Positions 8,056 through 16,698 of a DNA stretch of 33,267 bases are shown here, in pieces. The first letter of the stretch is position 1, and each line of letters opens with the position of its first letter. Below the pieces are notes generated by a model. The model worked only from the letters and a program-made list of their open reading frames with translations, made no database searches and was not told the DNA's origin. The DNA comes from Flavobacterium denitrificans DSM 15936 (lineage in GTDB: Bacteria; Bacteroidota; Bacteroidia; Flavobacteriales; Flavobacteriaceae), in NCBI RefSeq assembly GCF_000425445.1, contig NZ_AUDL01000020.1, positions 1 to 33,267 on the forward strand, in the 5' to 3' direction. The position numbers were made by a program, and so were the translations under genes.

Positions 8056-9402
8056 ATGAAAAAAACGAACGCTTCAATTTTAATCATCGACGATCAGGAA
8101 GACATCCTTTTTGCGTCGAAAGTGTATCTAAAAAAGTATTTTGAGAACATTTATACACTCAATAATCCGAAAAATATTGTCGAATTATTGGCAAAAAATA
8201 CCATTGATGTTGTTTTGTTGGATATGAATTACAGAATTGGTTTTGAAGACGGAAGAGAAGGTTTGTATTTATTGAAAGAAATAAAAACACTTTCCCCAAA
8301 AACGGTTGTGATTTTAATGACGGCTTTTGGAAAAGTCGAAACGGCTGTTGAAGGTTTAAAGTCTGGAGCTTTTGATTATATTTTGAAACCTTGGGAAAAT
8401 AAAAAATTGCTGGAATCGGTAAAACAAGCTGTTGATAAAGCAAGAAAAGAGCAAAAGAAAATAAAAAGTCCGGAAATGGCTAATGACTTTTTTATTGGCA
8501 ATTCTGAAATTATAAAAAAAGCGTATTCGCTTGCGGATAAAGTAGCAAAAACCGATGCCAATGTTTTGATTCTCGGCGAAAACGGAACCGGAAAATTTGT
8601 TTTGGCACATCATATTTATACGCAATCTGAAAGAAAAAATCAGCCTTTTGTAAATGTTGATTTAGGATCTTTAAATTCGAATATTTTCGAAAGTGAATTA
8701 TTCGGTTATGCTAAAGGCGCTTTTACCGATGCAAAAACAGACACGCCGGGACGTTTTGAAATGGCGCAAAACGGAACTATTTTTCTGGATGAAATAGGGA
8801 ATGTTCCACTTCATTTGCAATCAAAATTGCTTCAGGTAATTCAAACCAAAACCGTAACAAGATTGGGGGAAACAAAACCAAGACCTTTAAACGTTCGAAT
8901 AATTACAGCAACAAATTTGAACTTAAAACTCGAAGTTGCCGACAAAAATTTCCGTGAGGATTTGTATTACCGAATCAATACAATGGAAATTGTTTTGCCT
9001 CCGCTACGCGAAAGAAACGAAGATAAAATTCCGTTAGCCGAATATCTGCTGGAAAAAATCAGTGAGAAATACGGAAGAAGTCAAATAATCTTTGATAAAA
9101 AAGTTTTAGAACAAATTGAAAAACACGCCTGGAATGGTAACATTCGAGAAATGGAAAACAAAATTGAGCGCGCCGTTATTCTTTGTGAAAATAATAAAAT
9201 CACCGTTTCTGATCTTGATTTGGAACAAATTACCGAATATGAAAATCCAGATGATATTCAGCTTTCGTCGGTAGAAAAAGCTACTGTAGAAAAAGCGCTT
9301 TTAAAACACAACAACAATATAAGTAAAACCGCCGAAGAACTCGGGTTGTCAAGAGGTTCGTTGTATCGTCGTTTGGAGAAATATAATATCAGCACCAACT
9401 AA
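8056..9402 (+). CDS. NtrC-family (sigma-54-type) response regulator
   Basis: 448 aa. A REC domain occupies ~7-125 with IIDD, the phosphoacceptor Asp56 (VVLLD), Thr89 and Lys111 (ILKPWE). An AAA+ domain occupies ~145-375 with Walker A GENGTGK (174-180), Walker B GTIFLDE (240-246), and a loop reading GAFTDA (221-226) instead of the canonical GAFTGA that touches sigma-54. The C-terminal Fis-type helix-turn-helix is at ~410-448 (NISKTAEELGLSRGSLYRRL). The reading frame is open back to 7921, but the upstream 45 codons are AT-rich, contain the inverted repeat at 8016 and show no domain, so I start at ATG 8056, immediately before the REC domain. The kinase gene begins 1 nt after the stop. Confidence 0.9.
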   Translation: MKKTNASILIIDDQEDILFASKVYLKKYFENIYTLNNPKNIVELLAKNTIDVVLLDMNYRIGFEDGREGLYLLKEIKTLSPKTVVILMTAFGKVETAVEGLKSGAFDYILKPWENKKLLESVKQAVDKARKEQKKIKSPEMANDFFIGNSEIIKKAYSLADKVAKTDANVLILGENGTGKFVLAHHIYTQSERKNQPFVNVDLGSLNSNIFESELFGYAKGAFTDAKTDTPGRFEMAQNGTIFLDEIGNVPLHLQSKLLQVIQTKTVTRLGETKPRPLNVRIITATNLNLKLEVADKNFREDLYYRINTMEIVLPPLRERNEDKIPLAEYLLEKISEKYGRSQIIFDKKVLEQIEKHAWNGNIREMENKIERAVILCENNKITVSDLDLEQITEYENPDDIQLSSVEKATVEKALLKHNNNISKTAEELGLSRGSLYRRLEKYNISTN

Positions 9403-9403
9403 T

Positions 9404-10732
9404 ATGCTAAAATCCTTAAAAACATATCAGTTTCTTTTTCTGCGATTAATTTTGATTTTGGTTACAATTGAATTTTCTATTTATCTGCATAAAATCAAAT
9501 TTGTATTTGCGCCTATTTTTGGCTTTTTGATCGTTTTTCTGCTGATTGTAGAATTGTATAATTATGTAAAAAGTATCATTTTACTTTATGATAAAACCAT
9601 TTCTTCAATAATACAGAATGATTTTAGTTCTGATTTTTCAAAACATAAATCGGGAAAAAATGATTTGTTTGAGTTGTATGATATTTTGAAAAACAAGCGA
9701 AACGAAGAAGTTTCAAAAGACATTATTTATACTTCGATTCTAAATAATATCGAAACCGGAATTATTATTCTGCAAAAACAGGAAAATGACTGGAACATTT
9801 TTTTAATGAATGATTATTTTTCGACGCATTTTAATGTGCCTAAATTCTCAAAATGGAAATACCTTAAAAGTCATTTGCCAACATTATGCGATATTATTGA
9901 TAAAGATGATTTTCAGGAAATAAAAACGTCAATCGAAATTAGCATCAACCAGCAAAATTCACAGACTTTTGTGTTGCAGGCGTCGCGAACAGAAATTTTT
10001 GAGAATGATTATTTTATCGTTTTATTGGATTCGATTCAGAATGTGGTCGAGAAAAAAGAGAAAGATGCCTGGATTAATTTGATGAAAGTGATTTCGCATG
10101 AACTTTTGAATTCGATCACGCCAATTCGTTCTATTTGTCAAAATTTACAAGATTTGGTCGAGCAGGATTCTTTGTCTTCCGAAGATTTAGACGACATCAA
10201 AAACAGTGTCGAAACCATGCTCAGACGAAGCGACCATTTGCAGAAATTTGTTGAAGGGTATCGAAAACTGGCGATGTTGCCTTCGCCTAAAAAACAGAAA
10301 ATCGAACTTCAGGAATTGGTAAACAATTGTCTTCATATTATGGAGCCTTTGTTTAAAAGAGAAAATATAGAAGTTGAAAACAGGATTTCGTTCCATTATT
10401 CTATAAATGTCGATGCTCAGCAAATGGAGCAGGTTTTGATCAATCTTTTGACGAATTCGATAAATGCTTTAAAAAACAATAATCAAAAACAGATTTTCAT
10501 TTCGGCGGAAGCCAAAGAAAACCGAACTTTTATAAAAATTGCAGACAGCGGAAATGGAATCGAAAAAGAAATCGAAAACAAAATTTTCCTTCCGTTTTTC
10601 ACGACAAGAAATGAAGGCGCCGGAATTGGTTTGACTTTGTCTAAAAATATTATCGAAGCGCACGGCGGTTATATTAATTACAAAAATGAAAACGGAAAAA
10701 CGGCTTTTGAGATTTGTCTAATTGAAGGCTAA
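9404..10732 (+). CDS. Sensor histidine kinase, partner of the NtrC-type regulator
   Basis: 442 aa. Two N-terminal TM helices (~9-28 and ~33-57) are joined by a very short loop, so there is almost no periplasmic domain. A PAS-like region follows at ~100-215. The dimerisation/phosphoacceptor helix contains SHELLNSITPI with His232. The ATPase domain has the N box NLLTNSINAL, G1 DSGNGI, F box FFTTRNEGAG and G2 GIGLTLSKNIIEAHGG. With so small an extracytoplasmic part it may sense membrane state or a cytoplasmic signal (inference). It lies 1 nt after the response regulator, divergent from the MacB-like operon; this arrangement is common in Bacteroidota. Confidence 0.9.
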   Translation: MLKSLKTYQFLFLRLILILVTIEFSIYLHKIKFVFAPIFGFLIVFLLIVELYNYVKSIILLYDKTISSIIQNDFSSDFSKHKSGKNDLFELYDILKNKRNEEVSKDIIYTSILNNIETGIIILQKQENDWNIFLMNDYFSTHFNVPKFSKWKYLKSHLPTLCDIIDKDDFQEIKTSIEISINQQNSQTFVLQASRTEIFENDYFIVLLDSIQNVVEKKEKDAWINLMKVISHELLNSITPIRSICQNLQDLVEQDSLSSEDLDDIKNSVETMLRRSDHLQKFVEGYRKLAMLPSPKKQKIELQELVNNCLHIMEPLFKRENIEVENRISFHYSINVDAQQMEQVLINLLTNSINALKNNNQKQIFISAEAKENRTFIKIADSGNGIEKEIENKIFLPFFTTRNEGAGIGLTLSKNIIEAHGGYINYKNENGKTAFEICLIEG

Positions 10733-10783
10733 TCGCCCATTTTACATAATTGCATTTTTTAAATCGTACTAAAAATTTTTATT

Positions 10784-10791
10784 TAAATTTG
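10784..10791 (+). promoter_or_regulatory. -7 element upstream of the heme oxygenase gene
   Basis: TAAATTTG matches TAnnTTTG and lies 50 nt before the heme oxygenase ATG. No TTG is present 19 nt upstream. It would start the phytochrome operon separately from the preceding kinase gene. Confidence 0.45.
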
Positions 10792-10841
10792 TGTAAGAGA
10801 AGTTGCAATTAGACTCTCTAAAATAATATAAAATTTTATCG

Positions 10842-11444
10842 ATGAGTACAAATCCTACTTTTGCAATAACTTCAAATTTCTTAAACGACTTAAAAACTCA
10901 GACCGCAGATTCCCATAGAAAACTAGAAGAACTTCCAGTTTCTGCTTCAATTATGTCACCTGAAATGAAGATAGAAGATTATATTTTTTATCTCAATTTA
11001 ATGCATGATGTTCATAACGATACTGAGACATTTGTTTTTCCTTTTTTTACAAATCTTCTAGAAGATTTAGAACAAAGAAAAAAGAAGCATCTTATAGAAA
11101 ATGATCTTTCTTTTTTAAATTCAAAAAAATCAAACGCAGAAAAAGTTTTTTATGCGGAAGGAATTTCGGCACCATTTGCTTTAGGAATTTTATACGTAGT
11201 AGAAGGTTCAACGCTTGGCGGAAGATTTATTTTGAAAAATGTTTCAAAGCGTCGGGAACTTTCTGGCGAGCAAGGCGTTTCATATTTTAATGGTTACGGT
11301 GAAAAAACAGGAAGCTTTTGGAAATCATTCCTGAATTTTTTATCAGAATACGAGCAAGAACATAATTGTGGAGACGAAATTATAGAAGGAGCAATATTTG
11401 CTTTTGATAGTATTTATAAGCATTTTGACCGTAAAACAAAATAA
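10842..11444 (+). CDS. bphO: Biliverdin-producing heme oxygenase (BphO type)
   Basis: 200 aa soluble protein of the heme oxygenase fold. It opens heme to biliverdin, CO and iron, and so supplies the chromophore for the phytochrome encoded next. TADSHRKLEE carries the likely proximal heme ligand His25. The distal helix reads YVVEGSTLGGRF (118-129), a strong signature of bacterial heme oxygenases of this class. The length is normal. Its TAA stop at 11442-11444 overlaps the ATG of the phytochrome gene by one base, so the two are translationally coupled. Weaker alternative: a heme oxygenase used mainly for iron recovery, but the neighbour argues against that. Confidence 0.88.
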   Translation: MSTNPTFAITSNFLNDLKTQTADSHRKLEELPVSASIMSPEMKIEDYIFYLNLMHDVHNDTETFVFPFFTNLLEDLEQRKKKHLIENDLSFLNSKKSNAEKVFYAEGISAPFALGILYVVEGSTLGGRFILKNVSKRRELSGEQGVSYFNGYGEKTGSFWKSFLNFLSEYEQEHNCGDEIIEGAIFAFDSIYKHFDRKTK

Positions 11445-13720
11445 TGAAGATTAAGGATATAGTCAATCGGGACCTTGTTACGTTAACCAATTGCGAGCAT
11501 GAGCCTATACATATTCCGGGTAAAATACAACCGTATGGTTTTTTGATTGGTGTTACATCTGCCTGGAAAATTGATTTTTGCACAGAGAACATTTCTGGAT
11601 TTTTAGATTTGACTCATACTCAGGTATTGGGGCAGGATTTTGTTGCTGTTTTTGGTTTAAACGTTGAGAAAAAGATTTTAGATTATATTAATGAAGATAA
11701 AATTCAGGATGTTTTTCCACTGGAAATAGAACTTTTTGAAAAACCATTTCAGATAAGCATTCATAAAAGTTTTGATATTTATGTTTTGGAGGCCGAACCA
11801 AAGTTTGCAGGAAAAGAAAAACTAGCTGATGTTTATGCACAGACGATTCAGTTTGTAACACAAATGAACAATACCAAATCACTAAGAGATTTGTGTGCTT
11901 TGGTCGCGCAGGGAACCCGTGAAATAACAGGTTACGACCGTGTCATGATTTATCGTTTTGACGAACAATATAATGGAGAAGTTTTTGCCGAAGACTGCAG
12001 AGAAGATCTCGAACCCTTTTTAGGGTTGCATTACCCGCATACCGACATTCCGGCTCAGGCAAGAGAATTATACATTAAAAACCAACTGAGGCTAATTGTT
12101 GATATCGATTATAAGCCAGTTCCCATTTTTACTGTTGATGATAAAGAAGGAAAAAATCTGGATTTAAGTCTTTCAATATTGCGAAGTACATCACCAATTC
12201 ATGTAGAATATTTGAAAAATATGGGCGTTGGCGCAACATTAACCATTTCGTTGATTCACCATGATAGATTGTGGGGTTTGATTGCCTGCCATCATTATTC
12301 AGAGAAAAATCTTTCTCCGGAAATTAGATTGGCGACCAAACTTCAGGGACAGTTTATAACTTCTCAGATTGATATCAGACAATCTAATGATGAAAATATA
12401 AGTGCTCAAAAAGCAACTCTGGCATTCGAACAATTAACAAATCTGGAACTTCCTATTTTGCATGAAGGATTGAACACAATTGTAAGCACACAGCAAATAT
12501 TAGATATTTGTAATGCTACTGGTGTTACTCTTGTTTCCAGAGGAAAAATTTTCAAAAATGGAGAAACACCCTCAGATGAAAAAATCGAAATTTTAATAAA
12601 AGAGATTACTGCCAAAAGCAACGATAAAGTTTTTGTAACCAATAAAATTAGTGATCGTTTTCCTGAAACAGCGCAAAATTCAGATTTTGCCGGGATTATT
12701 TACCATTCTCTTGGTAACAATGATCATATAGTATGGTACAGACCGGAAACGGTTTCGGAAATAAATTGGGGAGGTGATCCTGAAAAAAGTATTATAAAAG
12801 ATAGCAATGGTTTGCATCCGCGAAATTCGTTTAATATTTGGAAACAGATTGTTAAAAATCAAAGCAGTATTTGGAAACCATACGAAATTAATACCGCGGG
12901 ACAATATGCGCATATGTTGCAGAATCATCTTACATTGATTATGTTGAGCGAAGAAGAGGAAAAGTACCGTAATCAAAGTGAAATATTAAGAGAAACCAAT
13001 TCGGAACTTGAAAATATCAACTGGATCAGTACGCATGATCTGCAGGAACCTTTGCGCAAAATTCAGCTAATTACTTCTAAAACGTTGTCAGAACTTGATG
13101 ACATTACAACCGAATCGATTTCAAATTCGCTGGAACGAGTTTCGAAATCGGCCAGTAGAATGAGTGGTTTATTGGAAGATATCCTAAAATATACCAGAAT
13201 CAAGAATACCAGAGATACTTTACAAGAAGTAGATTTGAACGAAATATTAGAAGCGACTATTAAAGAAATGAGCGAAACAATTACAGAAAGCAATGCCATA
13301 ATTGAATTTGAAAAGCTTCCTGAAGTTCATGCAATACATTTTTTAATGCGACAGTTATTTCTCAATATTATTCAGAATTCCTTAAAATATGCATCACCGG
13401 ATAGGCAACCAAAGATTATAATTACAGCTTCTCAAGAACCAGTGATTATGAAGCACTTGTATAAAGTGCATTGTCATTGGGTTCGCTTTTCAGATAACGG
13501 AATTGGTTTTGAGCCCCAATATGCCGAATCGATTTTTAAAATTTTCACAAGACTTCACAGGCAGGAACAATATACTGGATCGGGAATAGGTTTGGCTTTA
13601 TGTAAAAAAATCATGCAGACTATTGGCGGTGATATTCACGCAGAAGGAAAACCAGGTGAAGGGACAGATATTATTATTTATTTTCCGTGTGACCCGAATG
13701 ATACGCTTTTGCCTTTGTAA
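11444..13720 (+). CDS. bphP: Bacteriophytochrome histidine kinase
   Basis: 758 aa red/far-red light receptor kinase, cytoplasmic. The order is PAS (~15-115), GAF (~135-300), PHY (~310-500), HisKA (~515-590), HATPase (~635-750). Biliverdin-linking Cys17 sits in TNCEHEPIHIPG, as in bacterial phytochromes. The GAF domain has HTDIPAQARELY with Asp201, HVEYLKNMGV with His253, and ACHHYS near 281-286. The PHY tongue has PRNSF (459-463) and a WGG motif. The kinase has STHDLQEPLRKI with His531, DNGIGFEP and GIGLALCKKIMQTIGG. It overlaps the heme oxygenase gene by 1 nt. No response regulator is adjacent, so its phosphate acceptor is elsewhere or it may act in another way. The AraC gene follows after 19 nt and may share the transcript. 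Confidence 0.95.
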   Translation: MKIKDIVNRDLVTLTNCEHEPIHIPGKIQPYGFLIGVTSAWKIDFCTENISGFLDLTHTQVLGQDFVAVFGLNVEKKILDYINEDKIQDVFPLEIELFEKPFQISIHKSFDIYVLEAEPKFAGKEKLADVYAQTIQFVTQMNNTKSLRDLCALVAQGTREITGYDRVMIYRFDEQYNGEVFAEDCREDLEPFLGLHYPHTDIPAQARELYIKNQLRLIVDIDYKPVPIFTVDDKEGKNLDLSLSILRSTSPIHVEYLKNMGVGATLTISLIHHDRLWGLIACHHYSEKNLSPEIRLATKLQGQFITSQIDIRQSNDENISAQKATLAFEQLTNLELPILHEGLNTIVSTQQILDICNATGVTLVSRGKIFKNGETPSDEKIEILIKEITAKSNDKVFVTNKISDRFPETAQNSDFAGIIYHSLGNNDHIVWYRPETVSEINWGGDPEKSIIKDSNGLHPRNSFNIWKQIVKNQSSIWKPYEINTAGQYAHMLQNHLTLIMLSEEEEKYRNQSEILRETNSELENINWISTHDLQEPLRKIQLITSKTLSELDDITTESISNSLERVSKSASRMSGLLEDILKYTRIKNTRDTLQEVDLNEILEATIKEMSETITESNAIIEFEKLPEVHAIHFLMRQLFLNIIQNSLKYASPDRQPKIIITASQEPVIMKHLYKVHCHWVRFSDNGIGFEPQYAESIFKIFTRLHRQEQYTGSGIGLALCKKIMQTIGGDIHAEGKPGEGTDIIIYFPCDPNDTLLPL

Positions 13721-13739
13721 ATTTTATTGAGACACTAAA

Positions 13740-14507
13740 ATGAATCTCACAATCCAATCCCTTTTACCAGACGATTTTATTTCGCATTTTGTTCACAGCT
13801 TTTGGATGGTGGAGAACAAAACTGGAAATGATATTCCGGGAACTGTACTTCCAAACGGAATGATGGATATGACGCTCATGAAAATAAATGCTGAAAATTG
13901 GGAAATTTCAATTCGCGGATTGGATACAGTTCCAAGTCAGGTAAATATTTTCAAAGACGTTCGAATATTTTCTGTTGGTTTTAAGCTTTTGGCTGTCGAA
14001 TATTTATTTGGAGATTCGATAAAAGATGTTTTGAATGAGGGAAAAGTAATTCCGAACGATTTTTGGCAATTTGATGAAAATGATATCGAGAGTTTAGAAA
14101 ATTTTCAGAAAAAAGTAACGCAGAAGATCAATTCAATTTCCATAAAACCAATTGATGACAGAAAGAAAAAACTATTTGAATTGATTTATGCTTCGCACGG
14201 AACAATTACAGTAAAAGAACTTTCAGAAAAAGTGTTTTGGAGCAGTCGACAGATTAATCGCTATTTTAATCAGCAATTCGGGATTTCACTTAAAGAATAT
14301 TGCAAAATTCTGCGTTTTGGATCTTCTTTTAAAGATTTAAGTGAAGGACGACTATTTCCAGAATTGAACTTTACCGATCAAAATCATTTTATAAAAGAAA
14401 TAAAAAAATATTCTGGCGTAACACCAAAAGAACTTAGTAAAAACAGTGACAATCGTTTCATGAATATTACAGCGATTAAAAAACTGCCCTCTATCAAAAA
14501 CGACTGA
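13740..14507 (+). CDS. AraC-family transcriptional regulator
   Basis: 255 aa. The N-terminal ~140 residues resemble the domain found in many Bacteroidota AraC-like proteins that recognise small molecules (HFVHSFWMVEN, then VLPNGMMDM and IFSVGFKLLAVEYLFG). The C-terminal ~100 residues hold two helix-turn-helix units: ITVKELSEKVFWSSRQINRYF with FGISLKEYCKILRF, and the second ending FIKEIKKYSGVTPKEL. The second unit is slightly short, since the first helix of HTH2 is weak. It lies 19 nt after the phytochrome gene and 50 nt before the TetX-like monooxygenase; control of that enzyme is the simplest idea (inference). Confidence 0.85.
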   Translation: MNLTIQSLLPDDFISHFVHSFWMVENKTGNDIPGTVLPNGMMDMTLMKINAENWEISIRGLDTVPSQVNIFKDVRIFSVGFKLLAVEYLFGDSIKDVLNEGKVIPNDFWQFDENDIESLENFQKKVTQKINSISIKPIDDRKKKLFELIYASHGTITVKELSEKVFWSSRQINRYFNQQFGISLKEYCKILRFGSSFKDLSEGRLFPELNFTDQNHFIKEIKKYSGVTPKELSKNSDNRFMNITAIKKLPSIKND

Positions 14508-14557
14508 TTTTTACTATTTCTGTCAAAATCTTCTTCGCAATTTTGTATCGAAATTAA

Positions 14558-15700
14558 ATGATACAGAAGATGTTACTACAAAATAAAAAAATAGCCATTA
14601 TTGGCGCTGGCCCGGTTGGTTTGACAATGGCAATTTTACTTCAGCAAAAAGGAATTGATGTTACCATTTACGAAAGAGATAAAGATGCGCAAACCAGAAT
14701 TTGGGGCGGAACGCTCGATTTACATAAAGTCTCAGGACAGAAAGCAATGAAAAAAGCGGGAATGTTAGAACGCTATTTTGAATTGGCAATTCCGATGGGT
14801 AGAACCGTTGCAGATGAAAATGGAAATGTCCTGTCTGTTCAAAAAACAATTCCAGAAGAAGCCCAAGACAATCCGGAAATAAACAGAAACGATTTGAGGA
14901 ATTTACTTTTAGACAGTTTAAAAAACGGGACCGTTGTTTGGAACAGCAAAGTAAACGAACTTGAAGTTAAAGACGGAAAATGGATTTTGCATTTTGAAAA
15001 TAATGAATCTGCAATCGCCGATTTGGTGATTGGCGCAAACGGCGGAATGTCAGCAATTAGAAAATATATTACTGACGCTGAAGTCGAAGAAACGGGAACA
15101 TATATGATTCAAGGCGAAGTTTTGGAAGCTGAAATTAAATGCAAAGATTTTTTCAGTTTATGTAATGATAATATTTTGATGTCGGCTTTTAATGGGAATT
15201 TATTGGTCGCAAATCCAAAAAACAAATCGGCGTTGAGCTATAATGTGATTTTTAAAACACCTGACGAATGGCTTTCTGGAAATGAATTGGATTTTAAAAA
15301 TATAGAAAGTATTCGTTCCTTTCTTATAGATCGATTTTCTGATTGGGATGAAACTTATAAAGAGTTATTTCGTGCCACATCGTTTTTTGTGGGATTGCCA
15401 ACGCGTAAAATTTCATTGGAAAAAGAATGGAAAAACAGTCGTGTTTTACCAGTAACGCTTATTGGTGACGCAGCGCATTTAATTCCACCTTTTGCCGGAC
15501 AAGGCGCAAATATTGGTTTAGTCGACGCGATGATTTTGGCCGAAAATATAACAAGTGGGAAATTCGAAACCATTGAAAACGCGATCGAAGATTATGAAAA
15601 GCAAATGTTTGTTTATGCCAAAGAAGCACAAGAAGAAACTCGTAAAAATGAATTGATGATGCACGAAATAGGCTTTTCATTTATGCGTTTTGCAGAGTAA
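14558..15700 (+). CDS. FAD-dependent monooxygenase, TetX-like
   Basis: 380 aa class A flavoprotein monooxygenase. GxGxxG is at 16-21 (GAGPVG), RIWGGTLDLHK and PEINRNDLR follow, and the second FAD motif GDAAHLIPPFAGQGAN starts at Gly303. Recalled from memory, the sequence aligns without gaps over long stretches with the tetracycline-degrading enzyme TetX, including EVEETGT, FKTPDEW, FSDWDE.YKEL and YEKQMF. However, the tetracycline-contact residues of TetX differ: Gln192 is kept (Gln185), but Arg213 is Ile206, Phe224 is Val217 and His234 is Ser227. It is probably a chromosomal relative with another or weaker substrate; tetracycline inactivation cannot be assumed. The start at ATG 14558 could also be ATG 14570. 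It ends 6 nt from a convergent gene. Confidence 0.85.
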   Translation: MIQKMLLQNKKIAIIGAGPVGLTMAILLQQKGIDVTIYERDKDAQTRIWGGTLDLHKVSGQKAMKKAGMLERYFELAIPMGRTVADENGNVLSVQKTIPEEAQDNPEINRNDLRNLLLDSLKNGTVVWNSKVNELEVKDGKWILHFENNESAIADLVIGANGGMSAIRKYITDAEVEETGTYMIQGEVLEAEIKCKDFFSLCNDNILMSAFNGNLLVANPKNKSALSYNVIFKTPDEWLSGNELDFKNIESIRSFLIDRFSDWDETYKELFRATSFFVGLPTRKISLEKEWKNSRVLPVTLIGDAAHLIPPFAGQGANIGLVDAMILAENITSGKFETIENAIEDYEKQMFVYAKEAQEETRKNELMMHEIGFSFMRFAE

Positions 15701-15706
15701 ATCTTA

Positions 15707-16588
15707 CTAAGAATTAATTTCCAATTTATATCCTTTCCCGCGCACGACAACGATATTAACATTAGAATCAACTTCCAATTTTTTTCTCAACTTTGAGATA
15801 AACATATCCAAGCTTCGGCCTACAATAACGCCTTCATCTTCCCAAATTTCTTTTTGGAGTCGGTTTCGTTCTATCGTTTTGTTGGGAGAAATCGCGAAAA
15901 TATGCAATAAACGGGATTCGGTTGCGGTTAGGTCTATTGTTTTTCCATCAATTAATAATTTCCGATTTTTTTCATCAAACTGTATTTTGCCCAAAACGAA
16001 TAAATCACTGTGCTTCTTGCTAGAGAATGATTTTCGCGACTTAACTGATCTAAAGATAACAATGCCTGCAATTGCCAAAATAGGTAGAAGATATCCATTT
16101 TCAGCTCCATTAATACCTGAAGTTTTGAATTTTATATTCACGTTGTAATGAGCTTTGGGTTGTATTCTTCCGAGACAAGGTATATTGTCGTCTTTTTTAT
16201 CTTTGGATATCGTGTATCCATAAACGACACTGGAGTTTTGTGTGTTCACAACAGTAACAATATAATCCGTTGCGAGTGAATCTTTAGACAACAATCGTTC
16301 AATAGTTTTCACTAAATTTTCTGGTCGAAAAGAAAACTCTTTTTCAAACTGAATTTCATATTCATTTTCAGCAATTTTTTTTACAGGAAGAACTCTTGAT
16401 GTACTGTCTCCCGATTGTAAAAGAAGTTCATGTCCGATGCTGCGGAGCAATACTTCTCTTTTGGCACTTTCAAAATTTTCATTGTCATTCGTGCTGAAAG
16501 CCACGCAGATTATGGCGACAAACAAGAGTGCTGTCAAGCTAAACTGGTATTTGTATTTCTCGGACAGAAAATTTCGGCTATAAAGCAT
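15707..16588 (-). CDS. Membrane-anchored winged-helix (OmpR/PhoB-type) regulator
   Basis: 293 aa one-component regulator with DNA binding at the C-terminus. TM1 is at ~14-32. A periplasmic domain of ~130 residues follows (33-163), which I do not recognise. TM2 is at ~165-180 (NGYLLPILAIAGIVIF). A short basic linker follows, then an OmpR-type winged helix at ~195-291 (IDLTATESRLLHIFAISPNKTIERNRL, SLDMFISKLRKKL, VVVRGKGYKL). There is no receiver domain. This is ToxR/CadC-like logic with the domain order reversed. It is divergent from the propeller lipoprotein gene; the 110-nt gap carries three TTTACAA repeats. The periplasmic part may sense an envelope or ligand signal and pass it directly to DNA (inference). 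Confidence 0.85.
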   Translation of the reverse strand: MLYSRNFLSEKYKYQFSLTALLFVAIICVAFSTNDNENFESAKREVLLRSIGHELLLQSGDSTSRVLPVKKIAENEYEIQFEKEFSFRPENLVKTIERLLSKDSLATDYIVTVVNTQNSSVVYGYTISKDKKDDNIPCLGRIQPKAHYNVNIKFKTSGINGAENGYLLPILAIAGIVIFRSVKSRKSFSSKKHSDLFVLGKIQFDEKNRKLLIDGKTIDLTATESRLLHIFAISPNKTIERNRLQKEIWEDEGVIVGRSLDMFISKLRKKLEVDSNVNIVVVRGKGYKLEINS

Positions 16589-16599
16589 AGTGTCAAGAG

Positions 16600-16631
16600 T
16601 TTATTTACAAAGTTTACAATTTTATTTACAA
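16600..16631. promoter_or_regulatory. Three direct TTTACAA repeats, candidate operator
   Basis: TTTATTTACAA occurs at 16600-16610 and again at 16621-16631, a 21-bp period. A third TTTACAA lies between them at 16613-16619. The site is in the gap between the divergent regulator and propeller genes. OmpR/PhoB-type winged helices typically bind direct repeats spaced by about a helical turn, so this is a good candidate for autoregulation and control of the lipoprotein. Confidence 0.5.
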
Positions 16632-16698
16632 TTCAAACTGCTTCGGCTGAAAAATATCAAAGTAATTTCGCTGAAACAACTTTGAAAACATAATAAAA

